Shown here: positions 48,678 through 64,000 of the stretch, in pieces
Layout of the letters: each line of letters starts with the position of its first letter
How positions within the stretch are numbered: the first letter of the stretch is position 1
Position numbers and translations under genes: made by a program
Notes under the pieces: model-generated
Told to the model about the DNA's origin: nothing
The model's database searches: none
The model's input: the letters and a program-made list of their open reading frames with translations, nothing else
DNA from: Leucogyrophana mollusca
Lineage: Eukaryota; Basidiomycota; Agaricomycetes; Boletales
Assembly: GCA_021014945.1 (NCBI GenBank)
Contig: MU266382.1
Span: forward strand, 1-64,000
Direction of reading: 5' to 3'
DNA: 64,000 nucleotides

Positions 48678-50913
48678 ATGGCTACAGCTTCGTTGCGACA
48701 AGATATCGCTAAGTGGTTTGGTGAGGTCGTTGCGGCAGACGATCACCTGGCTTCGGAATGTAAGCATCGCCTCGCCCTCGCCCTTGCTCTGACGAATAAC
48801 GCGCATCCAGGCATATCCATGTGTCAGATGTACAATTTGTCCGTGGAGGATCTCTTTTACAAATGGGAGGCGCTTTCATACAGTGGAAGTGCTCGCGGAC
48901 TCTCCATATTCACGATCAAATCTGTCCCAGACTTGAAGGCGCAAATACAACGGGAGCTACACGCCGAGACCACCAAAAAACAGCAGGCTGCAGCGCGCCC
49001 AAACGCGACCGCGAGTTTTGCGAGAGGCCGATTCGCTGGGGCTGCCAAGTTTGCCTCCGCCGGGAGGCTTGACGCGCCATTGAAGCTGGGGGCAGTCCCA
49101 ATCAAACCTGCCAACACCAGGGTGGGGCCATCCATCAAATCAGAGTTCGAGAGTCAGATTGCGGGGCCCAGCAGAGTTGCTTTTCAGGGGCCTGACAACG
49201 ATCCGCTATCGCGTAAAAAGCGAGCTTGTGAGTTCCGTCCACAGTCCCTGCTATTGAATTTGTCTCATCTGCGGCACCAGACCGATATATGTACGAGAAG
49301 GTCTCTGAGCGCAGCGAAGGTACGAAGAACCGACATATATCTCTTGTTTGCTGTGTGAAAAACTTCTCATTTTAGCTCTCGACGACCGAATTGACGAGTT
49401 TGCCGAGATTATCCAAAAGCACTACAATATCGAAGAGCTGGGTGATCCAGAAGCTGCTACTGAAGTAGTTTTCACCCCAATGCTAGTTGATCCCCACTCA
49501 TCAGCAAATACAGGAGCCCGTCACAGTTGTCGGAAGAATAGTACGCGATGCGGAGGCTTCTAATTCAGGTGTGAAACTTGACGAAACCTCCGTCGTTCTC
49601 GAGTCGTCTCGCATGATGGGATCTGGTGTCCGTGTTCCACTTCGTTTTGCTCCGGAAACCAAGATACGAGGCGGACTGAAAGGTATTGGGGGTATCGGCC
49701 TGTTTCCCGGTGCGATCGCTGCGTTACGCGGGAGGAATGGAGGTGGGGGATGGTTTGTTGTCAGCGAAATTCTCGCGGTACGTGCCACCTGGTACTGATC
49801 GCGGATGCTCCGCTAAAATGGGTTGACCAGCTACCGCCCATGAGGTCGTCCCCCGCACTGCCCGAGAGCGATAGTACATCTTTCTCGATGTGTATCGCTT
49901 GTGGGCCATTCACTCCAGACTCAGACCTAGAGTTCATGCCCTGGCGAAGCCTGGTCGACAACCTCAAGTCCACAAAGCCTTCTGTAGTTCTACTCGTAAG
50001 ATCATTACTCTCGTCCGGAGGAGTGCGATCGTGCCATTCATTTCTATCTAGGTTGGACCATTTGTGGATGTCACCCATTCACGTATCAGAGATGGTGACA
50101 TAGAAGAAACACCAGCTCAGATCTTCCGGCGCCAGTTCACGGAAAACCTGCACGACTTCCTGGTTGTATCCCCTAGTAGCACTGTGCTCGTCGTCCCGAG
50201 CGTGCGTGATATCATCAGTGATCACGCAGTATTCCCTCAGTGTGAGCTTCAACCAGAGCTCGGCAGTGACCCAGTGCGCTTTTATCTCATGGTGACCAAC
50301 CGTAACTGACGAACGAGCAGCGGATACGACTTTTACCGAACCCGTGTCGATTTACCCTGAATGGCCTATCTTTCGCAGTCACCAGCGTTGATGTTCTATT
50401 CCACCTGCGCAAAGAAGAGCTGTTTAAACGTGGGGAGGATGTTGACCCCTTAGCATTCCAGGCTGAACCTATCAACGATGCGATGGCCAGTCTCTGCCGT
50501 GACGTACTTCAGCAGCGAAGGTGCAACTACCATTTTATCATCAAAGGAGCTTGGTTGCTGATCATGTTCACGCATAAAAGCTTTTACCCGATATTCCCTG
50601 TCCCGCAGGAGCTGGCGCACGAGGTCAATCTTGATGTCACCCACTCAGACGGGCTCAGGCTCGTGGAGGGCGAAGATGACTTTGCTCCCGACGTTCTCGT
50701 TCTGCCTAGCAGATTGAAGCATTTCGCAAAGGTCAGATCACAGTTTCGAAGCGTAGCCTTGGTGATTTACGAGGGCTATAGATCGTCGATGGCACGACAG
50801 CAATCAACCCCTCGCTTTTGTCCAAGGGCACATATGCGACACTATCATTCACAGGTAGCGGTTCTAGAGCCACAAAGGAACGGATAAAGACCGAGATATC
50901 CCGGTTGTCTTAG
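48678..50913 (+). CDS. POL12: DNA polymerase alpha subunit B
   Basis: Model: join(48678..49227,49281..49319,49376..49464,49514..49777,49831..49995,50052..50273,50321..50520,50581..50731,50782..50913), 603 aa. The non-catalytic subunit tethers primase-polymerase alpha to the replisome. The N-terminal region (about 1-75) has the small helical domain and a linker with SRKKRAYRYMYEKVSERSE. The OB fold follows (EPVTVVGRIVRDAEA). The inactivated phosphoesterase domain has GPFTPDSDLEF, LLVGPFVDVTH, FAVTSVDVLFHLRKEEL and SFYPIFPV. The end TAINPSLLSKGTYATL is diagnostic. Length is normal for fungi. Confidence 0.92.
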
Positions 50914-51020
50914 AGTGATATGTTCTAGCATGTAACACGTCGGGATTGCAGAATGTATTTGTACACTGACGTATTTCTTATTCTCCAAGAGATGAGCTTA
51001 CTCTGTTGAGGCCTCGTACC

Positions 51021-52367
51021 CTACGCAGAGGCAAAAGCTGCCCCGAGAGTATCAGTTGCATCCTGAACCATCTTCCTGCCGATTTCGATTACCCTAGTAG
51101 GAACGCCGTCAACTTTTGAGCACACGGGATACGTCAGAATTGTACCTACCCTGCAGTTCGACATTCATGCAAGCCGCATTGCTCTCTAGTCAGTAAAGCC
51201 CAAGGATATCATCTGGGTGAAACCCACCGTCCATGGACATGATTTGATGTGGTGCTCCCTTGTATATGTCGAAGTCGACCTTTACCCCCAGGCTTTGCAT
51301 CCGTTCTCCATACTTGATCCCCTCATCCCTCAAAATATCGAGCTCACACACCCCGACCCACGCAGGGGCTACCTTGGCGAGCAGATCGTCCGGCGCGAAC
51401 ATAGGTGAGCTGTCCCATTTGTTCCAGTCTGCTTCGTTCGGGAGGTAGTTGTGCCGGAACCACATCATGCGTCCGACATTTAGCCATGGGGTGTCTTTAC
51501 ACTCCTTCCAGGAAGGGTAAGGATCGCCAGATGAGGAGGCCGTGTTGTCAGTAACTGGCGCAAATATAGATGAGAGAAAGATGCCAAGTTAGTAGACAAG
51601 GGCTCACCAGGAACGACCAGGAGCTGGAAAGTAATTGGGATGGGAGGTGTAAACTGAGTCGCTTTCAGAGCGATAATTGCAGCGAGGTTACCGCCACTAT
51701 CAGTCAAAAGAAATGAGTTCGTACAAATATCACAGTATCTGGCAAAGGCAGAGACCTAGAAGAACCGCCTACAGCAATGACATTGACATTTGCGCCCAGT
51801 TCTGCTTTACCATTCTGGTGAACCCACTGAAGAGCTTCAACAGCGTCCTCTACTGCGGCAGGGTAAGGGTGCTCGGGCGCGAGACGGTAGTCAACGCAGA
51901 TTGAGAGACAATTATGCTCTGGCGGAAGTTCAGGAACTGCATCTCGTGTCAGAGAGTTGATATACCTTTACATTGGCGAGATGCAAATGAATTCTGGGTG
52001 TCAATGCTGCCTAGCGTCCATCCACCTGTGATGACGGTATCAAAAGAGTTCCACGCAGATGACAGCCATCTGACGGACCTCCGTGGAAGTATATGAACAC
52101 TGGCCACCCCTCTGCAGGGGCTTGACTCTCAGGCGTGAACACGCGCATTTTGCAGTTTTGCAGAGCGATGTCCCTGACACTCCCTACCTTTGTGACCGGT
52201 GAGCCACCAGGGACTGCAGGATGCAGTCGAATCGAAGGGTCCCATGGGAGTGTGTGCGGTGCAACCCTTGGAGCGATGTGAATATTGTGCTGCGTCACAT
52301 ACTCTGGGTCAAGCCTCGGGAGGATGTCGGGGTGGATTGCTTGTGGGAGCTCGGTTGTTGCGGCCAT
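51021..52367 (-). CDS. alpha/beta hydrolase, HSL-like
   Basis: Model: complement(join(51021..51093,51146..51185,51228..51554,51608..51696,51756..51936,51966..52025,52079..52367)), 352 aa. It is a cytosolic-looking esterase/lipase of the hormone-sensitive-lipase group. The oxyanion loop HGGGW (about 95-99), the [11 protein letters not shown] strand, the nucleophile elbow GGSSSGGN, an Asp in [10 protein letters not shown] and His in GAPHQIM complete the triad. There is no signal peptide. The last two exons were found by phase and give the tail [17 protein letters not shown]. The substrate is unknown. Several fungal clusters contain such enzymes, but the neighbours here give no hint of one. Confidence 0.85.
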
Positions 52368-52906
52368 TAGCGAGGAAATGTTCAGTCAATAGCTGGAGAT
52401 AAACGGGAATCCTTCAAGAGTCTCGACATTTAAGCTCCTGAATTACCAGAGGCTCTATTAAAAGAGCTGGAGGTAGATATGCACACATGACTCTGATAAA
52501 AATGGTAGATAAGAGTATTCTGATGCACCACCTGCCCCGTACATGGGGGCATGGGGATAATTTATTTTGGACTCACCGGACCTCGATACACAAGAGAATA
52601 ATCTGGGAGAGGGGGAGCAGGCGCTCATCACTGGCAAACAATGTTTGCCCATTCAAAAAATGCTCTCGTCGCAGCAGCCTATATTCTTCGGTCTTCCGCG
52701 TCCCGAGCTCGAACCTTGGTTAGATCGCAAGTAACAGAATATGGGACAGGTCGCATTCTACTACTAACGAACTTACTGCTCAGAGCAATCAAGGGCAGAG
52801 GTCATTATCGGACCAAAATTCACATGAGGGGCAATTGCCTGCAAAACCGAAGATTTATACCCAAATCTGACGTCGGTTGGAAGAAACGTTCAGCGGTCAG
52901 CCAGCA
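52368..52906. other. intergenic, divergent promoters
   Basis: This 539-bp gap lies between the hydrolase and CWF19L2 starts. No gene is supported; a B-box-like word at 52706-52718 was examined and rejected as a tRNA. Confidence 0.5.
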
Positions 52907-55738
52907 ATGAGAGAAGAGCGCGAGCGACACTCGACAAAGCATAAACGGGGCCATGACAAGGACGAACACAAAGGCAAGAAGCGTCACAAGTCCAACCGTG
53001 ACTCCAGCAAAAAATCTGGGCGAAAAGGTCCCGACAAGCTTCAAATTACCGACGATGACCCCAACGACGACGATATGTGGATAGAGAAGAATATAGACAT
53101 GGACGGAGAAAGGGTATGTGATTATTGGGTGGCGACATCGAGTCAGATGCTAAGGCTTCTGAGGCAGGTGCTGGCTACAGACATACCTACGGCGGAAAGC
53201 CTGAAATTAACCTCTCATGCCGCTGCGTCCGGGTCAGGCCCTGCGCTTCCACCAAGCCACAGCACGGAGACCTCGCTCAAGCGCGACGAATGGATGCTCA
53301 TGCCTCCCGCAGGCGCAGCCGTGCCGTCAACTTCCTCACGGCCACAGCAGCTGCCGATTGGTGATGAATCACTGACCGAGGACTATGGCGAACCGTCAGA
53401 TGCTGCAAGAAACCTCGCAGGCGGTGTTGACTTCTTCTCCTCTCTCGGGACAGAGCGGAAGCGTAATCCAGGTCCAGATAAGTCGGATACCGAGAAGGCA
53501 CGTATGACTTGTCACTTTTGTAACCTCGTTCTAACACAGTGCTGCAGCCCAAGGTCAGTTCCCGCGAGCTAAATCCCGATATCAAAGAAGGGAGACAGGT
53601 AGATTTCGATACCCCCCCGCCTCCTCCTAAAGCGGTGACTCCTGGTGGCCCTGGGTCCAATTGGCGCATGATGCGTCTCCGTCGCGTATACGAAACTGCC
53701 GAAGAGGAAGGAAGGTCGATCGAACACGTTGCTCTCGAACGTTTCGGTACAATGCAGGCATTTGAGGAGGCAAAGGAAGAGCGGCGCATACTCGACGAGC
53801 GTGACGGCCGCCGAAGTGCTCAAAGGAGTGGCGGGGACTTTGGCAAGGGCCGGGAATTTGATCGTGGCCGATATATGTCGACTGATTTTGGGGCAAGCGG
53901 CGCCTCTAGTAGGAGCTCGTCATTCCGTCGGCCTGGTGACAGTGGACCTTCAACCCCTTCGCCTGCGTCAATGTCAGGACCGCCACCAGCGCACAAACGT
54001 TTTGACGCTCTCCGCTTACCGTCCCAAGCAGCCTCCCCGCTTGCCCAGTCACACACCCCTATCCCATCCGTCATGACACCCCCCGTCGCCTCTGCGTCCT
54101 CGAGGCGTGCGTTGTCCCCGTCATCGCTTAATAAGCTCCAGGCTAAGGTTTTGCGTGCCAAATTAATGAACACACCTGACGCTGAGAAATTGGAGCAAGA
54201 ATATGAAGAGGAAGCCAGGAAGGCGCATGGGTCACTTGAGGGAGGTGTACGGACCAAGGTCGAAGTACTACCTAGCCTCGATGCACATGGCCGACTATAC
54301 GACGTTGGGCACGGCAAGGACGACGGAGAGCGCCTCCCTGGGAATCGCAAAAAGAAAGAAAAGGTTCGTCTCTTCTCCCCGAGGATTTCATAAATTGGCT
54401 GATTGATTGCGAACCCCGAAGTTCGAGACGCACGATCCCAAGACCGGTGAAATTGTGCGCTACAACGCAGACGACGACACCCTTACACTTGGTGAGCTCG
54501 TGCGGCAGGAGCGCTTCGGAGCTGGCATGGCCGATCAGAAGAATCTGGATGCGCAATTTGCCAAAGCTATCCTGGGCGATGGCAAATTCGAGGTGTGTGT
54601 TCTTCGCACGGCTGCTTGTTGCATACCCCGCGGCTCATGCAAAACGCCTGCAGAGTAATCTCGATTACATGGATGACAATGCTGAGAAGCTTGGTCGGCA
54701 AAAGATGCGCTCGGACGCAATGAAGCGCCAGTTTGCCATCAACGGTATGTTTGCTCATTTCCCCCTACATCCATTGCTGATTGTGATAGTAATGTAGACT
54801 ACAAACGGACGCAAAAAGCAATGGCTACTTGTCAGTTCTGTTATGGGGAAGACGACTCTCCACCCAAAGCGCCAGTTATCGCCATGGGCACGCGAGCCTA
54901 CCTCTCCTGCACGCTCAGTGAAGAATTAGTCGATGGGCATTGCCTCATTGTGCCCATCCAACATCACTTGACTACGCTCGAAGCTGATGACGATGTGTGG
55001 GACGAAATGCGGGTGTGTACCCATACTTTCATCGCTACTGCTGGCTCGGGGCGCTGACATATGCGTGATAGAACTTTATGAAGAGCGTCATGCGAATGTT
55101 CGCGGAGGAAGATAAGGGTGTCGTGTTCTATGAAACTGTGATAACCCTCAAGTGGCAAAAACATACTGTCATCGAGTGTGTGCCTTTGCCATGGGAGCAT
55201 TTCGATGACATACCGCAGTATTTCAAGGTAACCTCATGCCCCTACACTATTCGCGCGCGTACACTGGGCTCATGCTGCCAACTAGGAATCAATCCTTGCA
55301 TCCGAGGCGGAATGGTCCCAACACAAGAAGCTTATTGATTTCTCTGCTCGTCCAGGAGGTTTCCGCCGCGCGATGGTTCCCAATCTACCGTACTTCATGG
55401 TTCAGTTCGACCACAAGGGCGAAAAGGGGTATGGGCACGTTATTGAAGGGACGGGTGACTCGGCAGCTGCAGGCGATGAAGACGGGGCGCTCGACGAAGG
55501 AGAAAAAGGTGGTGGTGACTTTCCGAGGTGAGCAATTCCTACCCAGTCGTGCGGCTAAGATTTTCATCATTTATTCGACAGATATTTTGCGGGTGAAATC
55601 ATAGGCAATGTATTGGATATTCAGGCGAGGCGATGGCTTCGACCAAGGAAGATTGATTTTCGGCTGCACAAGGATCGGGTAGCGAAGTTCAAGCAAAAAT
55701 ACGACAAATTCGATTGGACGGGGATGATAGGTACATGA
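52907..55738 (+). CDS. CWF19: CWF19L2/Cwf19, spliceosome lariat-stage factor
   Basis: Model: join(52907..53113,53168..53501,53540..54363,54422..54592,54654..54744,54798..55012,55072..55227,55286..55527,55582..55738), 798 aa. Cwf19 acts with the debranching machinery on the intron lariat spliceosome. The N-terminus is a Lys/His/Arg-rich tract. The centre has SNWRMMRLRRVYETAEEEGRS and a Ser-rich linker. CwfJ domain 1 (HIT-like) has CQFCYGEDDSPPK and LVDGHCLIVPIQHH. CwfJ domain 2 has QFDHKGEKGYGHVIEG and ends FDWTGMIG. The N-terminal splice at 53114-53167 is the least sure. Confidence 0.9.
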
Positions 55739-56035
55739 GGCGTACTGTTTGGACCGCCATCCTGTGTTGTAATAGTGCTCTTTGATCTTTCCTAATTTCA
55801 TCCATTCATGTCGATCCACACTTCCTGGCCAATGCAGGAAAACATTGATCTGTATAGTAGCATCTATTGTTGTTTTTTCCTATCAAGATAGAGCTTGTAC
55901 CGTATGTTTAAGAACTTCAGAATGATCTCCACCCAAGTTGCACTGGACGTTGGACAGTGACGAGTACTTATGTAGATCGCACGCTCACGCCGAAGGACAG
56001 GTTCCGTCCTTACCACGACCGAGGGCCGGCCAAGG

Positions 56036-57635
56036 ATGCTCTCAACTATCAGGATATTCGGGTCATGCCACTGTAAAAGACAACTGTCAGCTTTACCCTC
56101 CATTTCAGCTCGCATTTCACAGCTTGATATCAATCAACGGTGTTCTGTGCGAGGTCTCAGCACGTCGTCAGAGCACTCCGCGCTTCGACGATCCTACCTC
56201 TATGGTTCGTCTCTGACGCAATGAATTTGGGCGCCCTGAACTAAACCACACGTCCTTTGAGCAGTTCCTGCGTCCTCTGACCGTATGCTCGAGAAGTCCC
56301 TGACTACCGAGTCTGACATCATCATTTATGACCTGGAGGACAGCGTCCCTCCTTCCGCCTTTGACAAAGAGAGCGCAAGGCAGAGGCTTAGCATCTTCCT
56401 GAGTGTATGAAGGCATGGCTTGCGGTCGAAGGTTGATAGCTGAGATATTGCACAGCGCTCGCCTGCAGACAAGCTTCCTCGGCGTGAACGAGTTGCAGTG
56501 CGGCTAAATGACATCACGACGCCGTTCTTCGAGGATGATATTTCTGAAATTGTGAGAGACTCTGGTTTGGGCCCTTTTCGCAGGACCTTACCCACCCCCT
56601 TCTCAAGCTCAAACACTCCTCTGTTGGGACTCTAGTCCTCCCGAAGATCCATGCTGCTCGAGACCTCGACCATGTATCCAGGACGATTCGTAAGTCTTTG
56701 GCGCGCTCGCCCCGGGGCTCTACAGGCATGCCCCTGCGCATCGTTGCTAGTCTTGAAAGTGCGAGAGGCACATGGAACCTTGGCGATATCGCTTCTTGGA
56801 CATCGGAACACGGCCCAGAGGTGGGAGGAAAGCTAGGCGCTCTTTTAGTAAGTAGACGTTTCCTTTAGGTCGGGCTGGACTCGAGCTCTGATATCTTCTG
56901 TCACAGTTTGCTGCAGAAGACTGTGCGGTCTTATCTTGGGCATTTGCTATGGTGGCTCGCTGAGGACGTTTGTTACCAGACTGCGCAGATACTTCAGTTG
57001 TCCGGACACCGTCCAGACAAGAGTTGCTTTTCGTGCGCTCCCAAATTGTCATCGCGGCGAAGGCCTTCGGGTTGGACGCTATAGATATGGTAGGTCCATC
57101 CCGTATTTCTATCGGCGTTCCGCTTACTCACTGGTGGGCTGTTAGGTCTGCGTTAACTACAAAGACATCGATTACCTGAAGGATGAGTGTGAAGATGGGA
57201 GAAGGCTAGGTTTTAACGGAAAGGTGACCTCGTACATCCTTACGTAGGATTCTCTTTGACGTTGGTTTCCTGTCCAGCAAGCAATCCATCCGATTCAAGT
57301 GGAGACCATCCAGTCCACATTCGTCCCAAGCGCCAAAGGTAGCTTCTTTGAGCAAATATCCAGTGTAGCATTAACGGAATATTTGAACTTCCGTAGAGAT
57401 TCTACGTGCAGCCAAAATTGTACACCAGATGGAGGTTGCTCACTCGTCACAAAAAGGTGCATTCGGCCTCGAGATGGAGGGCGGCGGGAAGGAGATGATC
57501 GATGCTCCTATGCTAAAACAGGTTAGTTCATGTCCACATCTCCGCTACCGTTGTTTAAGGAGATTTTCACCGCAGGCTGAGAACACCATGCGGATCGCGA
57601 GAGCTGCAGGTTTGGAAATACCTAGTTTCGATTGA
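56036..57635 (+). CDS. CitE/CLYBL-type lyase, mitochondrial
   Basis: Model: join(56036..56204,56265..56404,56456..56551,56584..56847,56907..56922,56980..57089,57146..57223,57278..57338,57397..57521,57576..57635), 372 aa. A HpcH/HpaI-fold lyase whose human relative CLYBL cleaves citramalyl-CoA to acetyl-CoA and pyruvate. Seen are RRSYLYVPASSDRMLEKS, the metal-binding IYDLEDSVPP, AVRLND, LVLPKI, ASLESARG, FAAEDY, GLDAIDMVCVNYKD and FNGKQAIHPIQV. The first 45 residues (MLSTIRIFGSCHCKRQL...) are basic without acids, fitting a mitochondrial presequence. One exon is only 16 nt (56907-56922). Bacterial citrate lyase beta is an older name for the same fold. Confidence 0.88.
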
Positions 57636-57890
57636 AGTCAGGTTTCAGTTGCATGGTGGCACGCTATCGTTTAATTTTGTGTACACACTCCTTGTGCAAT
57701 ACCGATGGCTCAAGGATACTTTAATGTGTTATGTCCAACAGCGCGACGACAGGGGGGACCAGGGCCGTGACAACTGTGTGTGACTGGATGTGACAGGTGT
57801 GATCATTGCTGTTACACTACACACAAGGCACAACATCTATGTGGCTGATCTCTTTCTCATCTTCACGCCGAGCCTTGACTGAGCTCCCGA

Positions 57891-61744
<3,854 letters not shown>

Positions 61745-62309
61745 CGTATCCGTCCATCTGACGAGTATCGTTCTCGATTTATTGCTATCTGCAATGCATT
61801 GTATCAATATCATGTGCTCTCGCTGGCGTAGGCCAGTATACTTAAGGTATGCGCTGTAGCGACAGATGCGAACTGGATCTCACCCCACCAACAACGGAGG
61901 AAGGCCTAAGTATAGTCAAGTGGCGTCACGGGGCAAGTTCTTGAGAAGATACGCACTAGTGCCACCTGTACTATAGTACCACGTTATGGATACTGTGACT
62001 GCCTGCACATGCCATTGTCAGGTCGCGATACTTATTGTCTCGCCTTAATTCCAGTACCACTCGGAGTAAAGGTACATATCCTAACCCTTACAGGGATAAA
62101 AGCATTGGGCTCGCCTAACGCCCGATTTTGCTTCCGTGGCCTGGGGCTACTCGGAAGCGAATAGTTGGCACACTTATTGTCGAAGCAAAGGTATGTCAAC
62201 GGCCTTCCAACTGTTGTACATAATATCACCTTTCCCCGAGAGTTGATCACTCCGACGTGCGTATGAAACATTCCTTCAATTTGTTTTCTTCACCAATATT
62301 TCTTCCCCC
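61745..62309. other. intergenic before the MFS gene
   Basis: A 565-bp gap with no supported frame. GCTTCCG (62130-62136) and CGGAAGC (62152-62158) form a short hairpin. Confidence 0.5.
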
Positions 62310-64000
62310 ATGTCCTCTCTGAGTCCACAGGCCCTTGACTCGGACAAGGAAACTTCACCATCGCAACTTGAGGACGTTGAGAAAGGCACAGAGAAAACAT
62401 CTCTGCCATGGAGGCAGCTTTTTATCATTTTCTTTCTCCAGATCTCGGAACCCCTCACTTCTCAACTAATACTACCCTTTGCACCTCAAGTACGCATCCA
62501 CTTGAAGTTTCCTTTGACACGCCATTTGACCGACTGACCCCACTGCAGTTAATCATGGACATTGGCGTTACTCAAGGAAATGAAGCGCGTGTAGGCTACT
62601 ATGTCGGAATGCTGGTACGGAGTCCGGTTTTGTGTCTTCCCGCGCCTAACAAGGTTATCAGAACTCTCTGTTCTTTGCGACGGAGGCGCTCACCATATTC
62701 CACTGGAGTCGCGTGTCCGACTATCTCGGCAGAAAGCCCGTGCTATTGACCGGACTCTTCGGTCTCTCCATTTCAATGTTCTGTTTTGGCCTATCGAAGA
62801 ACTTCTGGCAGCTCGTACTGAGGTACGTGTCACTACCGCCCCTTCAATCCAGCTTCCTGTCAACCTATTTCTATCAGTCGATGCCTCACTGGCGCCTTGA
62901 ACGGAAACTGTGGTGTTATGAAAAGTGTGATGGCAGAGATCACAGACTCCACGAATATGCCGCAGGTGATCGGATTGATAACTTTTGCTTGGGCAGCTGG
63001 CACGACAATCGGGTTTGTGCCCCTCTATTGCACTTTCATTGGCAGTCTTTCTAATCTCCAGATACGTGCTCTTTTGGCAGCCCTCTCATCGGTGGCGTAC
63101 TTGAGGAACCAGCCATCCGTTTCCCGAGCACCTTTGGGCGCTCTGTGTTCTTCAAAACCTATCCATATTTCCTACCGTGTGCCGTAGCAGCGTCCTTCTC
63201 AGCGCTCTCTTGGTTGATGGCATTGTTGTTCTTTAAAGAGGTGTTTATACCCCGTACCAGGTCTGCATCTACGATGGTGTTAACTATTTTTCTCGCAGAC
63301 TATGCCATCTCCGCTAACAATTCGTGACATCAAGGAGCGTCTGAGATTCCGACGTAGTGACGCTGATCTGCCTTTAAAAACAGAATCTACAATCCAACAC
63401 GCCGATGCGACCCTTGGAGAAGCTGAGAAACCGCTTCCTCTCCGCAAGCTCCTCGTCCCCCGTGTACTCGTTGCAGCAGGCACCTATGCATCAGTCTCCC
63501 TGGTGGAAATAGCTATTCGAACGGTACAACCTGTCTTCTATGCCACCTCCATCCCACTGGGCGGGCTAGGCCTCAGCCCTTTGGCCATTGGAAACATCCT
63601 TGCGATTGCGGGCGCGGTGAACGGCTTATTCCAGATGCTGCTTTTTGCCAAGGTACACGAGCGGATGGGCACAAAGAATCTCTTGGTGGCCGGTGTTCTC
63701 TCCGGCCTGCCCGCCATTGCGTTATTTCCAATGATTAATCTGCTCGCGAGACAGCAAGGCATAAGTGCAAGCGTGTGGATACTTGTCGCCCTGCAGCACT
63801 TGCTCCTCGTCATGCTGGACTACTCATACGGTATGCCACATTGACCATCTCGCATCGAACTCTCTCATCGTTCTACGCAGGTGCAACCTTCATTTACGTG
63901 AACTCATCCTCGCCCAATAGAGCGTCTATTGGAGCTACGAACGGCCTTGCGCAGGTGACCGTCTCGGCGATGCGCGCGGTAGGCCCCGCTGTTTCCAACG
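62310..64000 (+). CDS. MFS transporter, ZIFL-like, 3' end outside window
   Basis: Partial model: join(62310..62489,62549..62614,62662..62822,62878..63012,63081..63240,63299..63830,63881..>64000), first 451 residues. It is a 12-helix major facilitator of the fungal branch related to plant zinc-induced-facilitator and bacterial drug exporters. The start MSSLSPQALD is a cytosolic acidic tail. TM1 is LFIIFFLQISEPL. Motif A is SDYLGRKPVLL. Then come RCLTGALNGNCGVMKS, ATTIG-like GTTIGPLIGG, and a charged central loop (about 235-290). The second half reaches NSSSPNRASIGATNGLAQ before the window ends. Substrate unknown; no efflux-cluster context is visible. Confidence 0.87.

Noticed and set aside
52690..52735. 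Possible tRNA gene: a GGTTCGAGC word on the minus strand (52706-52718) resembles a B box.
   Set aside because: The bases around it do not form a T-arm stem, no A box lies at the right distance upstream, and no cloverleaf could be drawn.

Overview
This window is nuclear DNA of a filamentous fungus, most likely a basidiomycete of the Agaricomycetes. The basis is as follows. Genes are dense (27 protein genes in 64 kb), lie on both strands and are not arranged as operons. Almost every gene is broken by many introns of about 45-65 nt with GTRNGT-type donors. The content is typically fungal: DAD1 of the DASH ring, YPD1, SHE9, HUT1, a single fungal-type PKC1 with HR1-C2-C1-C1-kinase order, and a Cdc25-type RasGEF with SH3 and WW domains. 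I saw no rRNA, tRNA, CRISPR, or intact transposon. Exon joins were built by hand from splice consensus, reading phase and family conservation, and each model was checked to have a length divisible by three.

Layout. 0.7-9.7 kb: YPD1 phosphorelay protein (-), mitochondrial family-III CoA-transferase (-), an unknown coiled-coil protein (+), vacuolar cation/H+ exchanger VNX1 (+). 9.8-14.3 kb: DDB1 (-). 14.9-16.2 kb: unknown family member A (+). 16.6-24.3 kb: POLE4/DPB3 (-), HIT protein (-), SHE9/MDM33 (-), NADPH-P450 reductase (-), YAE1 (+). 24.6-38.5 kb: HUT1 nucleotide-sugar transporter (+), a STYX-like phosphatase homologue (-), zinc GTPase ZNG1 (+), ribosome-maturation GTPase EFL1 (+), RasGEF (+). 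38.8-40.2 kb: unknown family member B (-), a paralogue of A. 40.7-52.4 kb: DAD1 (+), PKC1 (-), an unknown acidic protein (+), Igo1/endosulfine (+), POLA2 (+), an alpha/beta hydrolase (-). 52.9-64 kb: CWF19L2 (+), CitE/CLYBL lyase (+), DEAH helicase PRP2 (+) and an MFS transporter cut by the window end (+).

The genes are mostly unrelated housekeeping functions, but some themes recur. Two are spliceosome factors (CWF19L2, PRP2). Two are replication-polymerase subunits (POLE4, POLA2), which together with DAD1 carry an identical GACGCGTC box within about 100 bp of the start codon. Two are mitochondrial-type CoA enzymes (SUGCT-like, CLYBL-like). Several are signalling genes (YPD1, RasGEF, PKC1, Igo1).

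The best candidate for something undescribed is the A/B pair: two proteins with no domain I recognise, 23 kb apart on opposite strands, sharing a basic TRKERQRANRK block and a C-terminus ending in RYRPxHPLRS. Their TATA boxes sit at nearly the same distance from the ATG, and B carries a sixfold expansion of a 17-residue unit that A has once. Also notable are at least four GC-AG introns and a dual-specificity-phosphatase homologue whose HCX5R loop has lost its arginine.
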